64,000 nt of DNA from CAZEHJ01 sp964512485 (GTDB taxonomy: Bacteria > Bacteroidota > Rhodothermia > Rhodothermales > UBA10348). This document shows, piece by piece, positions 26,901 to 33,121 of the stretch. The stretch is from positions 6,663-70,662 of the forward strand of contig CAZEHJ010000008.1 in NCBI GenBank assembly GCA_964512485.1. Direction: 5' to 3'. The first letter of the stretch is position 1, and every line of letters starts with the position of its first letter. Position numbers and translations under genes: made by a program. The notes under the pieces were generated by a model. That model was not told where the DNA came from. It saw nothing but the letters and a program-made list of their open reading frames with translations, and made no database searches.

Positions 26901-27057
26901 CTGGGGAACCGGAACTGGTTCAGAAGTGATGAGACGTATTGCAGCTCCGATGGTAGGTGGAATGATTTCCACATCCATTTTAGGGCTGTTGGTTCTTCCA
27001 ACCATCTATTATCTCTGGAAAGGTCGTCCGCTCCGCAATGAAGGGCCAGAATCTTGA
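23938..27057 (+). CDS. cusA: Heavy-metal efflux RND pump, Cu(I)/Ag(I) type (CusA-like)
   Basis: Inner-membrane proton-driven pump of 1,039 residues with twelve predicted helices. The TM4 motif GAMVDAAIVMIENMHKHLE is the copper/silver (HME-4, CusA) version rather than the zinc/cobalt CzcA version, which agrees with the CusB-type adaptor. Other landmarks are RTPIDAIPDLSDVQVI near the start, EYPGQAPQVVEDQVTYPL and GSEFMPPLNEGDILYMPTT. Methionine-rich porter segments fit Met-based copper relay. It begins three bases after the adaptor stop. Together 20660-27057 forms a complete tripartite operon. Confidence 0.95.
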   Translation: MLNRIIEISVRNRVLVLIITVITAIAGLIAIQRTPIDAIPDLSDVQVIIFTEYPGQAPQVVEDQVTYPLTSAMLSVPFAKSVRGYSFFGLSFVYIIFEDDTDMYWARSRVLEYLNYVAGRLPTGITPTLGPDATGVGWVYEYVLDGGDEVDLQELRSIQDWFLRYELMSVPGVAEVASIGGYVKQYQVEVDPNRLLGYNIPLSKVKNALKRSNADVGGRLVEMGETEFMVRGLGYIKSVEDIRNIAVDVDENGTPILIRNLGNVHLGPELRRGLVEWNGEGEAVAGIVVMRYGENALSTIEGVKQKLEELQAGLPEGVTIKTGYDRSGLIERAIDNLKNKLFEESLIVALITIIFLLHFRSAFVAIFTLPMGIIIAFLIMQAQGLNANIMSLSGIAIAIGAMVDAAIVMIENMHKHLEMDQGKKDHWQIVIDASKEVGPALFYSLMIVTLSFLPVFTLEAQEGRLFKPLAFTKTYAMAASALLAITVVPVLMGYLIRGNILPEQKNPINRILQKIYHPFIHGVLRFKWMTVFAAALLLAATAWPISRLGSEFMPPLNEGDILYMPTTDPGLSVTKARELVQQTDRIIMSFPEVHHVLGKVGRAETATDPAPLSMLESIIMLKPESEWRDGMTVDRLIDELDAAIQFPGLTNAWTMPIKTRIDMLSTGIKTPIGIKVMGPDLEVLASLGSEIAASLQNVRGTVSAFSDKTVGGHFLDWEIDRLEAARYGLTVGDIQDVIMSAIGGMNVTHTVEGLERYPVNVRYSRETRDNLSSLERVLIPTPLGTQIPLNYVARMTLNQGPPVIKSENARRTAWVYVDIRDIDVGTYVANAKDVVGDTIELPEGYSLIWSGQYEYMERAQKRLMIVIPVTLFVILLLLFFNFRSVPESLLVMMSLPFSLVGGIWLIYLLNFNLSVAVGVGFIALAGVAAEIGIIMFTYLDHAYHDGVKRGEMNSLSDLRKAVYKGTALRIRPIMMTVLAITAGLLPILWGTGTGSEVMRRIAAPMVGGMISTSILGLLVLPTIYYLWKGRPLRNEGPES

Positions 27058-27080
27058 TTTCGCCAGTGAAGTGCTAATGG

Positions 27081-27109
27081 CCATGCCCTTTGGGTCGCGA
27101 GTGGCATGG
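27081..27109. terminator. Possible hairpin between convergent cusA and histidine kinase genes
   Basis: The arms ccatgcc (27081-27087) and ggcatgg (27103-27109) are complementary around a 15-base loop in the 65 bases between two converging genes. There is no T-run on either side, so a terminator role is only suggested by position. Confidence 0.35.
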
Positions 27110-27122
27110 TCAATACGGTTGT

Positions 27123-29426
27123 CTACCACAACGCATCCATGTCCGTTGGAATGGATGCCGAGATGGTCGTTCCCTGTTCGCCCGTCGAGCTTGAATCAAA
27201 GACGCCACCGATAAGAGCGACCCGTTCTTTCATTCCCTCTAGACCAAGCGTCTTTTTGCCGGAACGAATGGCTTCATGAGCATCAAATCCGATTCCATCG
27301 TCCTCAACCTGGATGTTCAATTCTCTTTCCGTTTTCATCAACGAAATCGACAACGAAGAGGCTTTGGAGTGTTTCAAAACGTTTGTCGTGGCCTCTTGAA
27401 TAACCCGATATGCCACAGTTTCCACGCTGGGAAGGAATCGCTCATCATCGTTCAGATTATGAGAAAATGACACTTCGAGAAATCCTTCTCCGTTGCTGAT
27501 GGGAATCAATTCGCTGACGGCGGCCACAAGTCCGAAATCATCCAAGGTGGAGGGTCGAAGGGCGGAAGACAAGTCGCGCGTCGAATCTCCCAGCAAACGC
27601 AGAATTTCTTGCGCCCTCGAGCTGAATTCAGAAGGATTCGCGTTTTCAAACAGCATATTCAGCGACGTGATCAGGCCACCAAGGTGATCGTGCAACTCGA
27701 TAGAAATTCTGCGCCTTTCCTCTTCCTGCGTATGCAGTGATCGGACGGACAGTTGTTTCAACTGTTCATACAAATCCACATTACTCAGGGCCGTCGAAGC
27801 ATGTGCCACCACCGATTTCAGATATCTGATTGTGGCGTCTGAGAAACCGCCTGATGGGTCCTTTCCCCGAACAACCAGGAGAGAGTTTCCAAACGAAGTC
27901 ATCGATATACCCATGCACGCGATTACATCGTCGGCTTCAACAGCACTCGAAAAAGCCCAGCTCATATCCAGTTTCTCAGCGTAGTGAATGTGATGCATCA
28001 GCCGTTCTTCGAAGTTGGACAACGTCTTTTTCAGATCATCTGAAACCGGAAGCAACGGTGGTTTTCCATCATCTGACGGACTTGAAGCGACCCGGGCCAG
28101 GAGATGATTCGTGGGGTCGTGAAGCCAAATCACAGCTTCTTTCAGGTGGGGCAAGGTGTCCGTGATAGTCGAGGTCACGAACGAATAAATCGGTTGCGCA
28201 TCCAGGCCGGTAGAAAGCTGGGTGGCTGCGTCCAATAAAGAAGAAAGTTCTTTCGTCTGCTCACTGACCTGTTTTTCGAGTTCTTCGTTGAGGCGTTCGA
28301 TTTCCAATTGACGCTCATGGTGCTCGGAAACGTCACGGGATATGATCGTCGCAGCGACGACCTCTTCTCCTTCAAACATCGGGCTGACTCTGCAATCGTA
28401 CCAGACGGAAGCTCCGCTGTCCCCGAGCGCAGCGATCTGATAGACGAGCGATTTTCCCGAATCAAAAACCTGTTTTATGGAATCGATGGCAGTCTGATGG
28501 TATTCAGGAGGCGTAAAAGCCTCGATGGGCGTCCCGATGACTTCTTCCATCTTTAAACCCATCACGAGTCGGTTCACGTAGAGGAACTCCCTCTTTTCAT
28601 TCACGATTGCGATGTAGTCCGTCGAGTCCTCGACCATGGAGCGATATCGTTCTTCCGATTCCGCCAGCTCCGCAGCCCTTTGGGCTACTTTTTGTTCGAG
28701 GCTTTCCTGCTCGTCAACCAAGTCCGATACATTTATGGACAGTCCTGTGAGCCACTTTTTACCGTCCGAATCGGCGAAGAAGTCGCCCATTCCCCAGATC
28801 CAGGAATACACATCCCTGTCATTCTTGATACGGGCCAGAATGTCCATCGGCTTGTCATTCTCCAGTATATCCAGGGCCAGCGCGCGTACGCGTTCACGGT
28901 CATCTTCATGAACCGTGGCGAGGTAGGCTTCCAGCGAGAACCCCGGATTTTCCTCGGTGCCATGCCCGACGCCCACTTGAAATTCAGAGGGTGTGTACAG
29001 ATTGTCGGTAACGTTGTACTCGAAAAAACCCCCGAATTTGCGCAACACCGCTGATTCACGTCTGAACGAAGCCAACTGATCCTGGAGTGACGTTTCGGTC
29101 AGACTGTCTGAATCGCTTTCCTGGATCAGTTTTATGCAAATCAAATCCTCGCCTTCGTGTCGCGTGTGCCAGGATCGAAGTGAGACCGTCTCGGATAGGT
29201 CGCCGCGTGTCAATAACGACGCATTCTGCAACGTGGGATTCTGTGCTGAAAGTGATTGTTCAAATTGCAGAACATCATTCAAGTCCGCACCACACAGTTC
29301 ATCGGCCAATCGAGAGGTGACATTGCAGGCAGACTCATTCACCATGAGAATGCGAGAATCGCGCACGATAAAAAGGGGAGAAGCAAAGGAATCTAAAACG
29401 CCTTGCAGGAGCGAACTGGAAATCAT
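27123..29426 (-). CDS. PAS/GAF sensor histidine kinase (NarX/HisKA_3 type), orphan
   Basis: A 767-residue soluble sensor kinase. In order it has a PAS domain (about 1-115), a PAS_3-like domain (about 125-245; VHEDDRERVRALAL), a short coiled coil, a third PAS (about 270-390; AESEERYRSMVEDSTDYIAI), another coiled coil, a GAF-like domain (about 405-550), a HisKA_3 dimerisation domain with the phospho-accepting histidine in RRRISIELHDHLGGLITSLN, and a HATPase with VIQEATTNVLKHSKAS and DDGIGFD. No membrane helix is seen, so it senses cytoplasmic signals. Such kinases pair with LuxR/NarL-type response regulators, but none is in the window. Confidence 0.9.
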   Translation of the reverse strand: MISSSLLQGVLDSFASPLFIVRDSRILMVNESACNVTSRLADELCGADLNDVLQFEQSLSAQNPTLQNASLLTRGDLSETVSLRSWHTRHEGEDLICIKLIQESDSDSLTETSLQDQLASFRRESAVLRKFGGFFEYNVTDNLYTPSEFQVGVGHGTEENPGFSLEAYLATVHEDDRERVRALALDILENDKPMDILARIKNDRDVYSWIWGMGDFFADSDGKKWLTGLSINVSDLVDEQESLEQKVAQRAAELAESEERYRSMVEDSTDYIAIVNEKREFLYVNRLVMGLKMEEVIGTPIEAFTPPEYHQTAIDSIKQVFDSGKSLVYQIAALGDSGASVWYDCRVSPMFEGEEVVAATIISRDVSEHHERQLEIERLNEELEKQVSEQTKELSSLLDAATQLSTGLDAQPIYSFVTSTITDTLPHLKEAVIWLHDPTNHLLARVASSPSDDGKPPLLPVSDDLKKTLSNFEERLMHHIHYAEKLDMSWAFSSAVEADDVIACMGISMTSFGNSLLVVRGKDPSGGFSDATIRYLKSVVAHASTALSNVDLYEQLKQLSVRSLHTQEEERRRISIELHDHLGGLITSLNMLFENANPSEFSSRAQEILRLLGDSTRDLSSALRPSTLDDFGLVAAVSELIPISNGEGFLEVSFSHNLNDDERFLPSVETVAYRVIQEATTNVLKHSKASSLSISLMKTERELNIQVEDDGIGFDAHEAIRSGKKTLGLEGMKERVALIGGVFDSSSTGEQGTTISASIPTDMDALW

Positions 29427-29520
29427 GAGTGGAAATTGATGTGCAGAATTAGATCATGGTCAAAAGTGAGTCTGCTTAAATCCGCTTGATTGTGAACAGG
29501 TGTCCAGTTTGAGACAAGCC

Positions 29521-30321
29521 CTATGGGACGATCCCGACGATCCGAACGGGTCCGCCGCTACCGCCTTCGATCTTCATGGGAAGCGCGATCACCCATGCGC
29601 CAGTCAACGGAAGCTGGTCCAGGTTGGCGACGTTTTCAAATGCAGGGATATTGGCGCCAAACAAATTCTGGTGCGTCTCAAAGAGCACAGATTGCCCGTA
29701 GTCTATGCTGGGCGTATCGATGCCGACCGCCTTGATCGAGCGCTCAGTGGCCAGAAGCGTCGCAGCAGCCGGGTCAATGCCGGGAAAGTGCAACAGGGCG
29801 ACAGCATCCGGACCGCGCTCGGCCGTTCCCATGTATGCCTCGCGATCTGGCCAGTATTGTCCGTATCCGGTCCGAAAGAGAACGATGGACCCTTCGGGAA
29901 TCATGCCGTGCTCGGCCTCCCATGTTTCGATATCACCGGTCGAAATCAAATAATCCCTGTCAGCGTCAGCGGCAGAGGAAACGTCAATTACAACGGCCGC
30001 ACCCATCAGCCGCTCCAGCGGAATCTCGTCGGATGTGTTCATTCCTTCCGAGAAGTGAATCGGTGCGTCAAGGTGTGTGCCACCGTGCTCGGCCGTGCTC
30101 ACAGAGTAGGCACTGTAGTAGAATCCGGCGTCTGTCGTGCCTTCGAAGTCTGTGGTCTTCTCAAATCCTGCGGCGGTGGGCCAGTATACTGTGTCGCCGT
30201 TGTACGCATACGACATGTCGACCAGGGTGCCGGACGGAAACGTTTGAGGCGAGAATGTTTCACCGGCTTGGCATCCGGCTAAGAACAGGGTAGCGATCAG
30301 AAGGGTTGAAGAAATACGCAT
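29521..30321 (-). CDS. Cyclase-family lipoprotein (kynurenine-formamidase-like fold)
   Basis: A 266-residue protein of the cyclase family, metal-dependent hydrolases that include bacterial kynurenine formamidase and isatin hydrolase. The metal motif EHGGTHLDAPIHF (HxGTHxDxPxH) is intact. Unlike cytoplasmic members it has a lipoprotein signal (MRISSTLLIATLFLAGC), so it should sit on the periplasmic face of a membrane. RTGYGQYWPDREAYM and GIDTPSIDYGQS are further family segments. Substrate is unknown; the exported location argues against a role in cytoplasmic tryptophan breakdown. It is divergent from the ATP-grasp gene. Confidence 0.87.
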   Translation of the reverse strand: MRISSTLLIATLFLAGCQAGETFSPQTFPSGTLVDMSYAYNGDTVYWPTAAGFEKTTDFEGTTDAGFYYSAYSVSTAEHGGTHLDAPIHFSEGMNTSDEIPLERLMGAAVVIDVSSAADADRDYLISTGDIETWEAEHGMIPEGSIVLFRTGYGQYWPDREAYMGTAERGPDAVALLHFPGIDPAAATLLATERSIKAVGIDTPSIDYGQSVLFETHQNLFGANIPAFENVANLDQLPLTGAWVIALPMKIEGGSGGPVRIVGIVP

Positions 30322-30383
30322 GGTCGTGAAATCGGTGAATTGTGGTACCTCATTATAGGAAGAGGGACATAAAAAGAGCGAAT

Positions 30384-30401
30384 GTGCGTAGTTTTACGCA
30401 C
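30384..30401. promoter_or_regulatory. Inverted repeat GTGCGTA-N4-TACGCAC in a divergent intergenic region
   Basis: Perfect 7-bp arms around four bases lie in the 113 bases between the cyclase gene (minus) and the ATP-grasp gene (plus), 34 bases before the latter's ATG. Position and symmetry suit a dimeric regulator binding between two divergent promoters. It could also be a hairpin in the leader of the ATP-grasp mRNA. Confidence 0.4.
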
Positions 30402-30434
30402 TTTCAGTTGACCAATCATTCATAACAGTGCGCC

Positions 30435-31415
30435 ATGCGCGTCGGTCTCATTTACGATTTGTTTGAACACTACCCGTGGGTAGAAGGCGAGGCCTTTGAT
30501 GCAGATGTCGAAAACGAACCCGTGGAGACCCTTCTGGCCCTGGAATCTGCTGTCCATTCGTTGGGGCACGCGTCCATCCGAATCGGTCCTGCCAAAAACC
30601 TGCTCTCGCGCTTTTACGACCCTGACTTCGACGTGGCCATCAATATTGCCGAAGGCGCACGCGGACGAAACCGTGAGGGAGAAGCTCCTGCACTGTTGGA
30701 AATGATGGGGGTCCCGTTTCTAGGATCAGACGCGTTAACGCTCTCTCTCAGTCTGGACAAGGCCTGGACCAAAGATCTGGCGGCGGCGGCGGGCGTCGCG
30801 ACTCCGAAGTACGAAGTGTTCACATCTGCAGACGAAATTTCGGAATCTCCGATGGACTTCCCCCTGTTCGTAAAACCTCGCTACGAAGGATCGGCCAAGG
30901 GAATTACCGCCCGGAGCAGGGTCGATTCATCCGTCGAGCTGATCAAACAGGTTGACCACGTTTCCAGGACCTATGGCCAGGATGTTCTGGTTGAGCAGTT
31001 TATCAAAGGAGGCGAGTTTACCGTGGCCGTCGTTGGGCACAATCCGGTGAGAACTCTGCCTGTTATTCAACGAGCTGTGGAAACTGAGACCGGAATAGGG
31101 CTACATGTGCTGGACCGACAGGGCCTTCCGGATATCGATCACGACTACGCGCTTCCCGGCGATCTGACTCCCGAACTTGAAGAGAGGCTTCAGGAGGCCG
31201 CGCTGAAAATATTCGAGAAGCTTGAATGTCACGACTTCGCCCGCCTCGATTTCCGAGTAGATGAAGAAGGTCGCGAGTGGTTTTTGGAGATAAATCCTCT
31301 CCCCACGTTCGCTCCTGACGGGACGTTCGCCATCATGGCTGAATTGATGAATCAGTCTTATGCTGATTTTCTCTCGGGAGTTCTTGGTGAAGCTATCGAA
31401 CGGGTCACGTCATGA
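30435..31415 (+). CDS. ATP-grasp ligase related to D-alanine--D-alanine ligase
   Basis: A 326-residue ATP-grasp enzyme of the Ddl family. It shows the N-domain segment INIAEGARGRNREGEAPALL (Ddl has N...G..GE.G..Q), GVPFLGSDALTLSLSLDKAW, the ATP-lid lysine region PLFVKPRYEGSAKGI and the metal-binding C-terminal DFRVDEEGREWFLEINPLP. The ligand-specific loops differ from true Ddl, and the gene is not near cell-wall genes but overlaps a KamA-like radical SAM gene by four bases (ATGA). I infer it ligates a different amino or carboxylic acid, perhaps the product of the partner enzyme; a second Ddl for the cell wall would be expected elsewhere. Confidence 0.83.
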   Translation: MRVGLIYDLFEHYPWVEGEAFDADVENEPVETLLALESAVHSLGHASIRIGPAKNLLSRFYDPDFDVAINIAEGARGRNREGEAPALLEMMGVPFLGSDALTLSLSLDKAWTKDLAAAAGVATPKYEVFTSADEISESPMDFPLFVKPRYEGSAKGITARSRVDSSVELIKQVDHVSRTYGQDVLVEQFIKGGEFTVAVVGHNPVRTLPVIQRAVETETGIGLHVLDRQGLPDIDHDYALPGDLTPELEERLQEAALKIFEKLECHDFARLDFRVDEEGREWFLEINPLPTFAPDGTFAIMAELMNQSYADFLSGVLGEAIERVTS

Positions 31416-32617
31416 AGGCCACCCCCGAACAATGGAATGATTGGCGGTGGCACATGCGCAACCGGATTCGGTCCGAAGAAGATCTGAATGCTTTTCTCTC
31501 GCCCACGGAAGACGAAATATGCGCGATTGAAGCGACAAAGGGGGTATTTCAGTGGTCGATAACGCCGTATTACGCTTCCTTGATGGATCCCCACGACGCG
31601 ACCTGTCCCATCAGAAGGCAGGTCGTACCACTGACCGATGAATTGAAACCGGATTTTGTCGGCGTGGAAGATCCGCTCGAGGAGGTGGCGAATTCTCCAG
31701 TAAAAAACCTGATACACAATTACCCCGATCGGGTCGCATTCTGCGTCACGAGCCATTGCGCGATCTATTGCAGGTACTGCCTGCGCAAGCGCATGGTGGG
31801 AGAGGCGGAGTTCATGATGCGAAAAGCCGAGATGAGTGAAGCCATCGCCTATATCCGCGAACATTCTGAAATCAAAGATGTGCTCCTGACGGGAGGCGAT
31901 CCGCTCACGCTCGGGGACAAGCATATCGAGTGGCTACTCGGCGAACTGCGATCGATCGATCATGTCGACATCATTCGCATCGGCACGAGAATGCCCGTCA
32001 AGCTTCCTCAGCGCGTCACTTCAGAACTGTGCTCCATGCTTGGCAACTACCATCCGGTTTGGGTAAACACACACTTCAATCATCCCAAAGAGCTGACGCC
32101 CCAGGCTGCCGCGTCGATAGATCGACTGTTGAAGGCCGGCGTTCCGGTCGGAAATCAAACCGTTCTGCTCAGGGGCATAAACGATGATGTCGATACGATG
32201 CGGGAATTGTGCGAAGGTCTCGTCCGTATGCGCGTCAGGCCTTACTACCTGTATCAAGCACAGTTGATTGGTGGAACAGCCCATTTGCGGACCTCGATCG
32301 AGGAAGGAATGCACATCATGCATGAGCTTCAAGGACATCTCACCGGTTTTGCGATTCCCAAGTATGTCCTGGATACACCGTTCGGCAAAATTCCGCTGAC
32401 GAAGGACTATGTAGCCGGGCGCTCTGGGGACAGGGTGCTCATGAACAGTACGCGGGGCGTGGCTTGGGCTGAGCCCAATCCGCGCCCCGGCGAACCCACC
32501 CTCCAAAAACTGTGTGGCCCAACGGGGCTTGTCGATGCTGCCCGACTCAATGAGGTGGAAATTCCATCGGGCGTAGCGACCATATCGACCGAAACCGGTC
32601 AGATGGCCGTTCTGTGA
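31412..32617 (+). CDS. KamA-family radical SAM protein (lysine 2,3-aminomutase-like)
   Basis: A 401-residue radical SAM enzyme. The iron-sulfur cluster motif is CAIYCRYCLRKRMVG near residue 117 (CxxxCxxC). LLTGGDPLTLGDKHIEWLL and the IGTRMPVKLPQRVT segment are typical of lysine 2,3-aminomutase and EpmB. The PLP-lysine region is atypical: where lysine aminomutase has a PGGGGK loop, this protein has YVLDTPFGKIPLTKDY, leaving a lysine in FGKIPL as the candidate. So it is probably a PLP-dependent aminomutase of changed specificity. Its start overlaps the stop of the ATP-grasp gene, a strong hint of a common product, possibly a beta-amino-acid conjugate. That product is inference. Confidence 0.85.
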   Translation: MKATPEQWNDWRWHMRNRIRSEEDLNAFLSPTEDEICAIEATKGVFQWSITPYYASLMDPHDATCPIRRQVVPLTDELKPDFVGVEDPLEEVANSPVKNLIHNYPDRVAFCVTSHCAIYCRYCLRKRMVGEAEFMMRKAEMSEAIAYIREHSEIKDVLLTGGDPLTLGDKHIEWLLGELRSIDHVDIIRIGTRMPVKLPQRVTSELCSMLGNYHPVWVNTHFNHPKELTPQAAASIDRLLKAGVPVGNQTVLLRGINDDVDTMRELCEGLVRMRVRPYYLYQAQLIGGTAHLRTSIEEGMHIMHELQGHLTGFAIPKYVLDTPFGKIPLTKDYVAGRSGDRVLMNSTRGVAWAEPNPRPGEPTLQKLCGPTGLVDAARLNEVEIPSGVATISTETGQMAVL

Positions 32618-32641
32618 TCGATCAATTCTTCGATCTTAAAC

Positions 32642-32801
32642 CGATGACGTTGCAATCGATGACGTTGCAATNNNNNNNNNNNNNNNNNNNNNNNNNNNNN
32701 NNNNNNNNNNNNNNNNNNNNNNNNNNNNNNNNNNNNNNNNNNNNNNNNNNNNNNNNNNNNNNNNNNNNNNNCGATGACGTTGCAATCGATGACGTTGCAA
32801 T
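32642..32801. repeat. 15-bp tandem repeat interrupted by a 100-N gap
   Basis: Two exact copies of cgatgacgttgcaat precede the N run (32642-32656, 32657-32671) and two exact copies follow it (32772-32786, 32787-32801). The array clearly continues through the gap, so the real locus is a perfect minisatellite of at least four units whose length is unknown. It is intergenic, between the KamA-like gene and the 3' end of the giant gene. Confidence 0.9.
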
Positions 32802-33066
32802 GGAAGACGCGGGACGAAATCGTGCCTGCGACGATTTACAGATCTGAATTTCGCCGATTGACGCGTCCTTCCCCGGACAGCTTCAACAGCATCCGCATTG
32901 GGTCTGTAGTCAGACGAAGGGCCCAATATTTGGGTAAACTCAAACATTTTGGGGGTAAAGACTTGAGGGTCTTCCTAACGTATCGGCAATTGGCTATTTG
33001 ATTTAAAAAGTCACCTTTTTTAGCCGTTCAGGGGGTTTTTCGGCTTGTTCGGTCAGGCGACTCGGT

Positions 33067-33101
33067 GTGGCCCTGCACGCTTCTAAAGCGTGCAGGGCCA
33101 C
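33067..33101. terminator. Perfect 16-bp hairpin after the giant surface-protein gene
   Basis: The arms gtggccctgcacgctt and aagcgtgcagggccac pair perfectly around a three-base loop; a further gactcg/cgagtc pairing continues outside a small bulge. It begins 21 bases beyond the stop of the minus-strand gene at 33122, where a terminator would be expected. There is no T-tract on either side, so it may work as a transcript-end stabiliser or a factor-assisted terminator rather than a classic intrinsic one. Confidence 0.6.
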
Positions 33102-33121
33102 GAGTCACTCAACCAACACAT

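Larger units (their letters stand above)
32618..33121. other. Gene-free stretch with repeat, gap and a long hairpin
   Basis: About 500 bases without a believable gene. It holds a 15-bp tandem repeat with an assembly gap (32642-32801), then roughly 260 bases with no recognisable signal apart from T-rich patches near 33003-33045, and a long perfect hairpin at 33067-33101 just beyond the stop of the giant gene. A short plus-strand open frame across the gap is an artefact of the repeat and the N run. Confidence 0.7.

Noticed and set aside
32614..32847. Open frame through the second gap
   Set aside because: It is a translation of the 15-bp repeat and of N, whose number is arbitrary.
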